Shown here one piece after another: positions 1 to 8,122 of a stretch of DNA of 64,000 nt; the first letter of the stretch is position 1, and every line of letters starts with the position of its first letter. Under the pieces are notes generated by a model. That model was given only the letters and a program-made list of their open reading frames with translations. It was not told the origin of the DNA and did no database searches. Source of the DNA: Streptomyces longwoodensis (lineage in GTDB: Bacteria; Actinomycetota; Actinomycetes; Streptomycetales; Streptomycetaceae); assembly GCF_001514125.1 (NCBI RefSeq), contig NZ_KQ948550.1:897518-961517 (forward strand), written 5' to 3'. Made by a program: the position numbers and the translations under genes.

Positions 1-878
1 TGCTGGACGCCGCGCCGGTCACCGTCGTCGAGCAGGACCCGCTGGTCGGCGCCGTCCGCGTGGAGCGCGCCTTCGGCAAGGGCTCCCGGATCACCCAGAC
101 GATCACCGTCCGCGCGGGCAGCCCCCGCATCGACGTGGAGACCGACCTCGACTGGCACGAGGCCGAGAAGATCCTCAAGGCGGCCTTCCCGGTGGACGTG
201 CGCGCCGCGCACTCCTCCGCCGAGATCCAGTTCGGCCACGTCCAGCGCCCCACCCACACCAACACCAGCTGGGAGGCGGCCCGTTTCGAGGTCTCCGGGC
301 ACCGCTGGGTGCACGTCGGCGAACCCGGCTACGGCGTCGCCGTCGTGAACAACTCCACGTACGGCCACGACGTCTCCCGCACGGTCCGCGAGGACGGCGG
401 CACGACCACCACCGTCCGGCTCAGCCTGGTGCGCGCCCCGCGCGTCCCGGACCCGGGCGCCGACCAGGGGCGCCACCGCTTCACGTACGCGCTGCTGCCC
501 GGCGCGAGCATCGCGGACGCCGTCGCCGAGGGCTACGCGCTCAACCTGCCGCTGCGGGTGGCCGAGGCGGCCGGCGCCCCCGCACCGGTGGTCTCGGTGG
601 ACGGCGGCGGGGTGACGGTCGAGGCGGTCAAGCTCGCCGACGACCGGTCCGGGGACGTCGTCGTGCGGCTCTACGAGTCGCGTGGCGGCCGGGCCCGGGG
701 TGTCCTGCGCACCGGGTTCCCGCTCGCGGGCGCCGAGATCACCGACCTGCTGGAGCGGCCGCTGCCCGGGGACGGGGCCGGGGCGGACGTCGCCACCGGC
801 GACGACGGCGGGGTCCGGATCGCCCTGCGCCCCTTCCAGATCCTCACGCTGCGGCTGCGCCGCGCCGAGAAGGGCTGA
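1..878 (+). CDS. alpha-mannosidase, GH38 family, C-terminal part
   Basis: The reading frame is open from base 3 and runs off the left edge, so only about the last 290 residues are present. They match the C-terminal beta-sandwich of GH38 alpha-mannosidases: a 'RIDVETDLDWHEAEKILK' block near the start, then an FGHVQRPTH stretch, a GVAVVNNSTYG stretch and a C-terminal strand domain ending ILTLRLRR. The catalytic domain lies outside the window, so activity cannot be judged. Family members remove alpha-mannose from oligosaccharides in the cytoplasm. The gene is followed by a pyrimidine-rich gap and converges on the chitinase gene. The family call is good; the substrate is unknown. Confidence 0.85.
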   Translation, partial: LDAAPVTVVEQDPLVGAVRVERAFGKGSRITQTITVRAGSPRIDVETDLDWHEAEKILKAAFPVDVRAAHSSAEIQFGHVQRPTHTNTSWEAARFEVSGHRWVHVGEPGYGVAVVNNSTYGHDVSRTVREDGGTTTTVRLSLVRAPRVPDPGADQGRHRFTYALLPGASIADAVAEGYALNLPLRVAEAAGAPAPVVSVDGGGVTVEAVKLADDRSGDVVVRLYESRGGRARGVLRTGFPLAGAEITDLLERPLPGDGAGADVATGDDGGVRIALRPFQILTLRLRRAEKG

Positions 879-958
879 CCGGGAGGTCGTGCGGCACCGC
901 CCGGGGGCGGACGCACCTCCGGGTCGGCCGGTCGCTCCCCGTGACAGCGACCGACCGA

Positions 959-1076
959 CCCGGCCCCCCGTTTCCCCCGTTCCCCCCTCGGGTGGTGCTT
1001 CCCCCTGGTCCCCCGTGGTTTCCCCCGTAGGCCCCCCGTGGACCCGTTCCCCCGTGGTTCCCCCGTGTTCTTCACT
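959..1076. repeat. C-rich imperfect repeat tract
   Basis: Between the mannosidase and chitinase genes, a run of loosely repeated units of the form TT-CCCCC-GT or GG-CCCCC-GTGG occurs about eight times. The purine/pyrimidine strand bias is strong. No coding signal is seen on either strand. It may be an intergenic slippage product or part of a transcript end. Confidence 0.5.
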
Positions 1077-1134
1077 CCTATGAGCACCGGCCCCGGCCCC
1101 TGATACACCTTCCGCGAAAAAACCGCGAAAAAAA

Positions 1135-1162
1135 GTTCCCCCGGTCCTGGGACCGGGGGAAC
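1135..1162 (-). terminator. rho-independent terminator of the chitinase gene
   Basis: A perfect 13-bp inverted repeat (left arm 1135-1147, right arm 1150-1162) with a 2-nt centre lies just beyond the chitinase stop. On the minus strand it is followed by two T-rich runs (A-runs on the plus strand at about 1117-1134), a classical intrinsic terminator layout that is unusual for such a GC-rich genome. Confidence 0.85.
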
Positions 1163-1187
1163 CGCTGTGCGGGGAGGGGGTTCCGGC

Positions 1188-2876
1188 TCAGCCGGTGAAG
1201 CCCGCCGTGATGGAGGTGAACTGCCAGTTGTTCTGGCTGATGCCGGAGCAGTTGGAGGTCACCCCGCCGCCCGGGCAGGGCCGGTCACGGTTGACGGACC
1301 AGAAGGCGAGCCGGGCGATGTGGTGCGCGTTGGCCCAGTCGCGGATCTGGGTCCAGATCGCGGTGGTGGTGTTCTCCTGCTGGTCGGACAGGCCGTTCAT
1401 GCCGGAGATGCCGATGTGTGCGTAGGCGGTGGCGTCGTCCCAGCCGAAGGTGGACTTCAGCTTGTTCTTCAGCCCCTCCGCCGCGTTGACGGTGTTCCCG
1501 TACATGTCCGAGCCGCCGCCGAAGTCGAACGGCATGATGGTGAAGACGTCGATGTCGGCGTTCAGCGACTTGGCCTGCTCGATGAGCCGGTTGCCGTAGT
1601 AGCTCGGGCCGGTCGTCGAGGTGCCGAAGGTGACGATGGTCCGCAGACCGGGGTTGTTGGTCTTCACCGTCTTCAGCGCGGTGAGGATCTTCGCCTGGAC
1701 GGCCTCGTTCTCGAACTCGTCGGTGTTCTCGACGTCGAAGTCGATCGCCTTCAGGCCGTAGGCGTCGATCACCTTCTGGATGGCCCCGGCGAGGGCGCTC
1801 GCGGAGGAGCAGTTGGCGCCGAGCTTGCTGCCCGACCAGCCGCCGAACGACGGGACGATGTCACCGCCGGCCGAGCGGATCTGGTTGATCGCCGTCTGGT
1901 CGACGCCGCCGGTCAGCGGCCGGCTGCCGTCCCAGGCGGGGGTGCAGCCGCCGGAGTCCAGCACGAAGGCCATGGTGAACCACTTGATGCCGGTGGCGCT
2001 CATCACCGTCGCCGGGTTCGGCGGGTCGCCCCAGCCCTCGTAGAGGTACGGCGCCGCCTGCTTGAAGCCGGTGCCGCCCCCCGTGCCCGCGTTGGTCGTC
2101 ACGGTCACCGAGTTGGACGCCGGGGAGGTGTTGCCGGCGGCGTCGCGGGCCTTGACGGAGAACGTGTAGCCCGTGCTCGGCGACAGCCCGCTGACCGTGG
2201 CGCTGGTCCCGGACACGCTCAGCACCTGGCTGGAGCCGCTGTAGACGTCGTACGCCGTGACGCCCACGTTGTCCGAGGCCGCACCCCAGGACAGCGAGAC
2301 GCTGGAGGAGGTCTTGCCGGTGGAGGTCAGGCCGGTGGGCGCGGTCGGCGCCTGGGTGTCGGAACCGCCGCCCCCGCCGGGCCCGTCGAGGCTGATGTCG
2401 TCGGCGTAGTAGGTGCCCTGGGCGTACCAGCCGTGCACGTAGATCTTCGCGCTGGTCTGCGAGGCGCCGGTGGTGAAGGACACCGACAGCTGGCTGTACG
2501 CCGACGGCGACGACGTCCAGCTCGAGGCACCGCCGTCGACGCCCAGGTAGACGTAGGAGCCGCGCACCCAACCGGTCAGTGCGTACGTGGTGTTGGGCTT
2601 GACGGCGACGGTCTGGCTGCACTGGGCGATGTCGCTCGACGTGACGGCCCCGGCGAGCGCCTTGGAGCCGCCGTGCACGGGGGAGGAGACGACCGAGCCG
2701 AGGTTGCCGGTGCAGGACCAGGGGGACAGACCGCCCGACTCGAAGCCGGGGTTGGACAGGACGTTGGCCGCCTGGGCGGTGCCGGGCAGGGCCACGGCGC
2801 CGCCGACGGCGAGGGCGGCCGCGCCGAGCAGGCCGAGGATCCGGCGCACGGGGCGTCTGGGGGGTATGGAGCGCAC
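1188..2876 (-). CDS. secreted GH18 chitinase (CBM - FnIII - GH18)
   Basis: This is an extracellular chitin-hydrolysing enzyme of 562 residues. GTG at 2876 is chosen because AGGGAG precedes it by about seven bases and it gives a clean signal peptide (twin Arg, hydrophobic core, cleavage near GTAQA). Order of parts: signal peptide (about 1-36), carbohydrate-binding module starting ANVLSNPGFESG (about 37-165), Gly-rich linker, fibronectin type III domain (about 175-262), linker, GH18 catalytic domain (about 270-562). The catalytic DxDxE motif is seen as DFDVE. The gene has its own promoter with two inverted operator-like sites and its own terminator. It is not coupled to the ATP-grasp gene upstream. 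Confidence 0.93.
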   Translation of the reverse strand: MRSIPPRRPVRRILGLLGAAALAVGGAVALPGTAQAANVLSNPGFESGGLSPWSCTGNLGSVVSSPVHGGSKALAGAVTSSDIAQCSQTVAVKPNTTYALTGWVRGSYVYLGVDGGASSWTSSPSAYSQLSVSFTTGASQTSAKIYVHGWYAQGTYYADDISLDGPGGGGGSDTQAPTAPTGLTSTGKTSSSVSLSWGAASDNVGVTAYDVYSGSSQVLSVSGTSATVSGLSPSTGYTFSVKARDAAGNTSPASNSVTVTTNAGTGGGTGFKQAAPYLYEGWGDPPNPATVMSATGIKWFTMAFVLDSGGCTPAWDGSRPLTGGVDQTAINQIRSAGGDIVPSFGGWSGSKLGANCSSASALAGAIQKVIDAYGLKAIDFDVENTDEFENEAVQAKILTALKTVKTNNPGLRTIVTFGTSTTGPSYYGNRLIEQAKSLNADIDVFTIMPFDFGGGSDMYGNTVNAAEGLKNKLKSTFGWDDATAYAHIGISGMNGLSDQQENTTTAIWTQIRDWANAHHIARLAFWSVNRDRPCPGGGVTSNCSGISQNNWQFTSITAGFTG

Positions 2877-2966
2877 GCGATCTCCCTGGAGACAGTGGGG
2901 TGGTTCGGGAGTGCACGGAAGTGCGAGGTGGCACGGGGGCCGTGCCGAGTGGTGCGCAACCAAAGT

Positions 2967-3016
2967 GGTATGGACCAATCCAGGTGTCAAGCGTCAGGAC
3001 GGGATTGGTCCATACC
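2967..3016 (-). promoter_or_regulatory. chitinase promoter with paired operator-like sites
   Basis: Two 13-bp sequences, GGTATGGACCAAT (2967-2979) and its exact reverse complement (3004-3016), flank a TTGACA on the minus strand (2990-2985). Each carries the TGGTC-N-ATACC / TGGTC-N-AGACC type core known from Streptomyces chitinase promoters and DasR-type sites. The proximal copy sits between the -35 and the expected -10, a position suited to repression. The repeats are seen directly; the identity of the regulator is inferred. Confidence 0.7.
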
Positions 3017-3061
3017 GGTGGGCGAAGTGCCGAAGAAGCGTCTTTTGAGCCGTCCTCGGGA

Positions 3062-4189
3062 TCAGAGCGGGAGCGGCGCCTGGGCGGCCGGCTCCACCGC
3101 GTCGGCGGGCGCGGGGACCGCGGGCAGCAGGGGCCCGGTCTCCGCCGTCCGCTGCTGCGGCAGCGTCACCGGGCGCAGCGGGCGGGCGCCCGAGACCACG
3201 GTGTAGTCCTGCCCGAGGAACGGCGGCTCGACGGTGCCGGGGTCCTCGCCCAGCGCCAACTGCACAGCCGCCCAAGGGGCGTTGACGCCGCACAGGGCGA
3301 GCTGGTGCAGTCCGCCGGCCGGCCGGGTGTTGACGTCCATCAGGACCGGGCGGTCACCGAACATCCGGAACTGGACGTTGGACAGGTGGTGCAGCCCGAA
3401 GCCCTCGGCGATGCGGCGGGCCGGCTCCAGCCACTGCTCGTGCAGCGTGAACCCGCGCCGGCGCCCGTTCTTGGTGCGGCCGATCGCCATCCGCAGCACG
3501 TTGTCGCGGCCGGTGAGGCAGTCCACCGACACCTCGGGCTGCTCCAGGCGCGGCATCACGATCCAGTTCACCGGCTCGTCGGCCGACCGCAGCGCCTCGA
3601 CCACCAGGTCGAGCGGGACGTACGGGCCGGGGAAGCCGGTGAGGTGGGTGAGCGAGAAGGGCGTGCGGGTGACCACCCGGAAGCCGACCCCGCCCGCGCC
3701 CGACGCGGGCTTGAAGCACGCCTTGTGCCCGGCGCCCTCCAACTCCTCGACGGCGGCGACCAGTTCGTCCGCGGTCCGGACCCGCCACCACGGCGGCACC
3801 GGCACCCCGATCGCCTGCACGGCCTCGTAGGCGACGACCTTGTCCTCGAACAGCGCCACGGCCTCCGGCGGCGGCGCGAGCAGGGCCGTGCCGGCCGCGG
3901 CGAAGTCCGCACGGTGCGCGACGATCGCCGCCTGGTGCAGCCGGGGCACGAACACGTCGATCGAGCGGCGCCGGCACTGGTCGAGCGCGTACTCGACGTA
4001 GGCGGCGGGGGACAGGCCCTCCGGCTCCAGGTCGGCGGTGTCCGCGGCGGCCAGCACCGGCGAGTCCGGGTCGCCGTGGGTGGCGTGGATCTCGACCGCA
4101 CGATCGCTGGGATTCCTCCGCAGCTGATCCATGAAGAACACGTTCTCCGCGTACGTGCGGTTGAGCCAGACGCGTACGCGAGAGACCAT
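3062..4189 (-). CDS. ATP-grasp domain protein
   Basis: A soluble protein of 375 residues. The N-terminal part (about 1-110) looks like a pre-ATP-grasp domain. The middle has ATP-grasp features: an ATP-binding Lys region (HKACFKPASG) followed by GAGGVGF, and near the end a metal-binding LMDVNTRPAGG stretch where Asp/Asn coordinate Mg-ATP. The ATP-grasp fold usually ligates a carboxylate to an amine or thiol; the substrates are unknown. It is divergent from the metallophosphoesterase/PPTase pair across a 287-bp gap that should hold both promoters. The tail is Pro/Ala-rich. I see no carrier-protein or peptide partner, so no pathway can be assigned. Confidence 0.75.
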   Translation of the reverse strand: MVSRVRVWLNRTYAENVFFMDQLRRNPSDRAVEIHATHGDPDSPVLAAADTADLEPEGLSPAAYVEYALDQCRRRSIDVFVPRLHQAAIVAHRADFAAAGTALLAPPPEAVALFEDKVVAYEAVQAIGVPVPPWWRVRTADELVAAVEELEGAGHKACFKPASGAGGVGFRVVTRTPFSLTHLTGFPGPYVPLDLVVEALRSADEPVNWIVMPRLEQPEVSVDCLTGRDNVLRMAIGRTKNGRRRGFTLHEQWLEPARRIAEGFGLHHLSNVQFRMFGDRPVLMDVNTRPAGGLHQLALCGVNAPWAAVQLALGEDPGTVEPPFLGQDYTVVSGARPLRPVTLPQQRTAETGPLLPAVPAPADAVEPAAQAPLPL

Positions 4190-4476
4190 GCAGGCCGCCT
4201 TTCACGGTCGGCGGGCAGGGCGAAGCAGGCCCGGCCCGGGCAGGGGGAAGTGGAGGTGCACCGAACCGCCTGCGGGAAGGAAGCGGGAGGCGGTGGTGTC
4301 GGGGCGATCATACGACCTCCCGGACGGTGCGCGTGCAACGCGCGTGTTACGGATTCGCCCGGCGTACCGCCCGCCCCCGGCCTGATCCACTCTTGTCGCG
4401 GGCCCGTGGATGTGTTGTCGTGGTGGCATATGTGTGCCCACGAGGGGCGCCTGGGATCGTCTGCGGGGGGCGCGAG

Positions 4477-5418
4477 GTGGGGTCGACGGGCGTGGGCGCC
4501 GGAGAACTGCTGGCCATCAGTGACCTGCACATCGGCTACCCGGAGAACCGGGCCCTGGTCGAGGAGATGCGCCCCGGGTCGGACGAGGACTGGCTGCTGG
4601 TGGCGGGGGACGTCGCCGAGACCGTGTCCGACATCAGGTGGGCGCTGAAGACCCTCGCGAGCCGCTTCCGCAAGGTCGTCTGGGCGCCGGGCAACCACGA
4701 GCTGTGGACCCACCCCAAGGACCCCGTCACCCTGCGCGGCACCGAGCGCTACGCCCACCTGGTCGACGTCTGCCGCGACCTGGGCGTCACGACCCCGGAG
4801 GACCCGTACCCGGTCTGGGAGGGCCCCGGCGGACCGGTCGCCGTCGCCCCGCTGTTCCTGCTCTACGACTACTCCTTCCTCCCGGCGGGCTGCGCCACCA
4901 AGGAGGAGGGGCTGGCGTACGCGCACGGCACCGGCGTGGTGTGCAACGACGAGTACCTGCTGCACCCCGACCCCTACCCGACCCGGGACGACTGGTGCCG
5001 GGCCCGGGTCGCCGAGACCGAGGCCCGGCTGGCCGCGCTGCCCGCCGACCTGCCCACCGTGCTCGTCAACCACTACCCGCTGGACCGGCACCCGACCGAG
5101 GTGCTCTGGTACCCGGAGTTCGCCATGTGGTGCGGCACCCGGCTCACCGCCGACTGGCACCGCCGCTTCCGCGTCGCCGCCATGGTCTACGGCCACCTGC
5201 ACATCCCGCGCACCACCTGGCACGAGGGCATCCGCTTCGAGGAGGTGTCGGTGGGCTACCCCCGCGAGTGGCGCAAGCGCCCCGGCCCGCCAGGACGGCT
5301 GCGCCGCATCCTGCCCCACACACCGGATCGGGCCCCGGCGGATGCTCGTCGTACCACCAGTGACGGCGCGGACGGTGGCCGTACGGACGGTGGCCGTAAG
5401 GACGGTGGCCGCGCGTGA
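4477..5418 (+). CDS. metallophosphoesterase
   Basis: A calcineurin-like phosphoesterase of about 313 residues. All metal-binding motifs are present in order: DLHIG (D, H), GDVAE, GNHELW, VNHYP and GHLH, which build the di-metal site. GTG at 4477 is preferred because GGGGGG lies six bases upstream; GTG at 4492 is an alternative. The C-terminal 40 residues are Arg/Pro/Asp-Gly-rich and probably disordered, with a repeated GGRTDGGRKDGG pattern from a short DNA repeat at about 5369-5412. Its stop overlaps the start of the phosphopantetheinyl transferase gene (GTGA), so the two are translationally coupled. The coupling hints at a role in phosphopantetheine turnover, which is inference. Confidence 0.88.
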   Translation: MGSTGVGAGELLAISDLHIGYPENRALVEEMRPGSDEDWLLVAGDVAETVSDIRWALKTLASRFRKVVWAPGNHELWTHPKDPVTLRGTERYAHLVDVCRDLGVTTPEDPYPVWEGPGGPVAVAPLFLLYDYSFLPAGCATKEEGLAYAHGTGVVCNDEYLLHPDPYPTRDDWCRARVAETEARLAALPADLPTVLVNHYPLDRHPTEVLWYPEFAMWCGTRLTADWHRRFRVAAMVYGHLHIPRTTWHEGIRFEEVSVGYPREWRKRPGPPGRLRRILPHTPDRAPADARRTTSDGADGGRTDGGRKDGGRA

Positions 5419-6116
5419 TCGAGGACCTGCTGCCCCAGTCCGTCGTCGCCGTGGAGGCGTACGGCGGTGAGGTCGACGGCGTGCCTGCCGAGGCGGCGCT
5501 GTACCCCGAGGAGGAGGCGCTGGTGGCGCGGGCGGTCGCCAAGCGGCGCCGCGAGTTCACCCTGGTCCGCTCCTGCGCCCGGCGCGCGATGGAGAAGCTG
5601 GGCGTGCCGCCGCAGCCCGTGCTGCCGGGGGAGCGGGGCGCGCCGACCTGGCCGCAGGGGCTGACCGGCAGCATGACCCACTGCGAGGGCTACTGCGCCG
5701 CCGCGCTGGTGCGCGCCGCGGACCTGGCCTCGCTCGGCATCGACGCCGAACCGCACGACCGGCTCCCGGAGGGCGTCCTGTCCGCCGTGGCGCTGCCCGC
5801 CGAGGCCGAGCGGCTGGACCGGCTGGCGGCCGAGCGGCCCCAGGTCCACTGGGACCGGCTGCTGTTCAGCGCCAAGGAGTCCGTCTACAAGGCGTGGTTC
5901 CCGCTCACCCGGCTGTGGCTGGACTTCTCCGAGGCGGACATCGAGATCACGCCGGCGCCCGGCGCGGCCCCCGGCCTCCCCCCGCACGGCACGCTGCACG
6001 CCCGCCTGCTGGTCCCCGGCCCGGTGGTCGGCGGCCGCCGCGTCGACCGCTTCGAGGGCCGCTGGACGGTCCGACAGGGCCTGGTCGCGACGGCGATCAC
6101 GGTGCCGCACGGCTGA
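5415..6116 (+). CDS. Sfp-type 4'-phosphopantetheinyl transferase
   Basis: This enzyme moves phosphopantetheine from coenzyme A to the conserved serine of acyl and peptidyl carrier proteins. The 233 residues show the family signatures: a GSMTHCEGYCAA region, GIDAEPHDRLP (Mg-binding Asp/Glu) and FSAKESVYKAWFP (W/F-SxKE-x-x-x-K). The length is normal for the Sfp/EntD group acting in secondary metabolism. It begins on the GTG of a GTGA overlap with the metallophosphoesterase and is followed by a hairpin. It lies 32 kb from the biosynthetic cluster, which has no PPTase of its own. It could therefore supply the carrier proteins there. Confidence 0.92.
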   Translation: MIEDLLPQSVVAVEAYGGEVDGVPAEAALYPEEEALVARAVAKRRREFTLVRSCARRAMEKLGVPPQPVLPGERGAPTWPQGLTGSMTHCEGYCAAALVRAADLASLGIDAEPHDRLPEGVLSAVALPAEAERLDRLAAERPQVHWDRLLFSAKESVYKAWFPLTRLWLDFSEADIEITPAPGAAPGLPPHGTLHARLLVPGPVVGGRRVDRFEGRWTVRQGLVATAITVPHG

Positions 6117-6143
6117 CCGAGCGGACCCCGACCCGGACGCGCG

Positions 6144-6170
6144 CGGGCGCTCCCGGTCCGGGGGCGCCCG
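6144..6170. terminator. hairpin between convergent genes
   Basis: An 11-bp stem (one G-T pair) with a short loop, CGGGCGC at 6144 pairing with GCGCCCG ending at 6170, lies between the convergent PPTase gene and the small minus-strand gene. It is GC-only without a T-run, as is usual for Streptomyces terminators. Confidence 0.6.
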
Positions 6171-6175
6171 CCCCG

Positions 6176-6448
6176 TCAGCCCTCCGGGCACCAGCTCCCC
6201 AGCAGGCGGAAGAACGCCTCCTCGTTGCCCGTCAGGCCCGCCCGCTCCAGTGCCTGTTCGGCCTCCGCGAGCACCGAGGGCGGCACCACGGGCGGCAGCC
6301 GGTACGGGGGCGGACCGGACGCCTCGGAGCGGTCGTCCCCCGGGATCTCGTCCTGGGTGTCCCCGAACGCGGCGCGCACCGTGTGCAGCAGGCGCAGGTA
6401 GGCCTGGACGGCGGTGCGCTCGCGATCGGTCAGTACGGCAGTGGGCAT
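6176..6448 (-). CDS. small conserved hypothetical protein
   Basis: A 90-residue acidic, mostly helical protein beginning MPTAVLTDRERTAV. ATG at 6448 is preferred over upstream codons because GGGGAGAG lies about eight bases before it and the upstream extension is Arg-rich shadow sequence. The central region is Pro-rich and the end reads FFRLLGSWCPEG. I recognise no domain or function. It is transcribed alone, convergent to the PPTase gene. Confidence 0.6.
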   Translation of the reverse strand: MPTAVLTDRERTAVQAYLRLLHTVRAAFGDTQDEIPGDDRSEASGPPPYRLPPVVPPSVLAEAEQALERAGLTGNEEAFFRLLGSWCPEG

Positions 6449-6661
6449 CGGTCGGCTCTCCCCGCGTCGGCATCGGCTCCCACGCGCCCGGACGGCGCGT
6501 ACGCCGCGACACGACGGCGCACCCCCCAGCTTGCCGCGCCCCACTGACAATGCCCCTCGCGCTCGCGCCGGTTCACCCGCCCGACGCAGCCGAGAAGGGA
6601 AGGAAACCGCAGGTGAGGAGGGGTCAGGTGGGTGCCGGCACCCCTCGGGTGGCGCGGGCCG

Positions 6662-7222
6662 TCAGCCCAAGTACCCCAGCGACGCCTCGATCCGTCCCGC
6701 GAGGTGGTCGCGCCGGCCGCGCTCGCGCGGGGCCGAGTCCGTGAGCCAGGTGCGGCACTTGCTGGCGAGGAGCAGGCCGAAGCTCTCGGCCTCCTTCTCG
6801 TCGGCCCGGTCGAAGCGGGTGCGGGCGGCGACCCGGCGCACGGTCTCCGCCAGTTCCTCCGGGTGCGCCTCCGGTCCGGCCCCGCCGGCCGGACCGCGCG
6901 CGGCGACCGTGGCGCCCCCGAGGTCGTGGCCGTGGTGGCCGGCCTTCATGTGCCACAGCTCGTGGCCGAGGATCACCAACTGGTGGTCGGGCGCGGTGCG
7001 TTCCTCGACGACGACCAGGTCCCGGTCGGTCAGGTCGAGCCACAGCCCGCTCGCGGTGCCGGCCGGGAAGGCGGCCGTACGGAAGTGGACCGGGCGGCCG
7101 CGGCGCCGGCTCATCGCGGCGCACAGCGCGCCGTAGAGCGCCTCCGGGGGCGCCGGCGCGGGCAAATCCAGCTCCGTGACCAGCTCGTCGCACAGGCGGC
7201 GCATGTCCCTGCCGATGCCCAC
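6662..7222 (-). CDS. ImmA/IrrE-like metallopeptidase-fold protein
   Basis: About 186 residues with a zinc-binding HExxH motif seen as HELWH, followed by MKAGHHGHD, which may give the third ligand. This is the layout of ImmA/IrrE-like proteins often annotated as toxin components in Streptomyces. GTG at 7222 is chosen because GGGGGAGG ends four bases before it and it starts right after the HTH gene stop (7237). The C-terminus is helical. Such proteins commonly cleave or sense an adjacent XRE regulator; here that regulator lies 14 bases upstream in the same operon. Peptidase activity is inferred from the motif only. Confidence 0.75.
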   Translation of the reverse strand: MGIGRDMRRLCDELVTELDLPAPAPPEALYGALCAAMSRRRGRPVHFRTAAFPAGTASGLWLDLTDRDLVVVEERTAPDHQLVILGHELWHMKAGHHGHDLGGATVAARGPAGGAGPEAHPEELAETVRRVAARTRFDRADEKEAESFGLLLASKCRTWLTDSAPRERGRRDHLAGRIEASLGYLG

Positions 7223-7236
7223 GGTCCTCCCCCGGA

Positions 7237-7881
7237 TCACGTCTCGGGCCGCTTCACGCTCTCCAGGAGCATGTCCAGCCACTCGGCGACCTTGTCGCGG
7301 TGCTGGTCGGTGGGCAGTTGGGCGGCGCGCCAGGCGATCCCGCGCACCCCGTGGTCCTGGAGCAGCCGCTCCAGCGGGTCGTCCGGGGCCCCCTCGCGCT
7401 CCGCGAGCCGCTGCAGCAGCTCCTGCTCGGTGTGCTGCAGGGCGCCGGCCAGCGCCTCGGGGTCCTCGGCGGTCAGGAACCCCGCGTGCACCCGGAAGAA
7501 GCGCTGGAGGGCGTCGCAGTGCTCCATGGTGGGGCGGCGGTCGCCGTTGATGAGGGCGCCCGCCTGCTGCCGCGACATGCCGGCGCCGTCGGCGATCTCC
7601 TGCTGGGTGTACTTGCGCCCGTTGGGCTTGAGCCGGGTGCGGCGCAGCAGGTCCAGCCGCTGCAGGAAGCGCGCCTGCACGTCGGGCTCCCCGGCGGGCC
7701 GGCCGCTCAGCAGGGCCTTGACCACGGACTCCGGCACACCGGAGGCGACGGACAGCCGGCCGGTGTCGAAGACCTCCGCGTGCGGCACGCCGAGCCGGTC
7801 GGCGAGCGCGGTGACACGGGTGACGACGGCCGACAGCGAAGCCGTCGCCGTGGCGTCCGGAACCTCAAGGTCATCCGTCAC
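7237..7881 (-). CDS. XRE-family HTH regulator
   Basis: A 214-residue DNA-binding protein. An N-terminal segment (about 1-85) is followed by a helix-turn-helix (YTQQEIADGAGMSRQQAGALING, about residues 95-120) and a helical C-terminal region with a leucine-rich stretch (QHTEQELLQRLAE). GTG at 7881 is supported by GGAG seven bases upstream. It is the first gene of a two-gene operon with the ImmA-like protein, a frequent regulator/protease pairing. It is divergent from an MmyB-like protein across 241 bp, so it may control both promoters. Confidence 0.82.
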   Translation of the reverse strand: MTDDLEVPDATATASLSAVVTRVTALADRLGVPHAEVFDTGRLSVASGVPESVVKALLSGRPAGEPDVQARFLQRLDLLRRTRLKPNGRKYTQQEIADGAGMSRQQAGALINGDRRPTMEHCDALQRFFRVHAGFLTAEDPEALAGALQHTEQELLQRLAEREGAPDDPLERLLQDHGVRGIAWRAAQLPTDQHRDKVAEWLDMLLESVKRPET

Positions 7882-8045
7882 CGACAGGTCTCCTACGTCT
7901 CTCACCACCCGCTCACCGGCACGCGCCAGGCGCGGACGGCCGCCGTGAACTGCCCGGAGAGTAACGGGTGTTCCCGACCCGCAGCCAGGTCTCGCCACAA
8001 CTGTGGCCAATTTCAGCCGTCAACAAGCGCCGAATGCCACGATAG

Positions 8046-8075
8046 TTGACATGCCTTGCGTCGGGGCAGCAGGAT
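8046..8075 (+). promoter_or_regulatory. probable sigma70-type promoter of the MmyB-like gene
   Basis: TTGACA (8046-8051) and CAGGAT (8070-8075) are separated by 18 bp and lie 48 bp before the start codon. CAGGAT is close to the Streptomyces -10 consensus TAGGAT. The spacing and perfect -35 make this one of the clearest promoters in the window. Confidence 0.6.
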
Positions 8076-8122
8076 CGGGGCGCCGCGAGAAGGCCGCATC
8101 AGGCAAGAGGGGTGACCTCCCG

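Noticed and set aside
1167..3206. Long open frame on the plus strand opposite the chitinase gene
   Set aside because: Composition is Gly/Val/Arg/Asp-rich low complexity typical of antisense frames in GC-rich DNA; the minus-strand chitinase is unmistakable.
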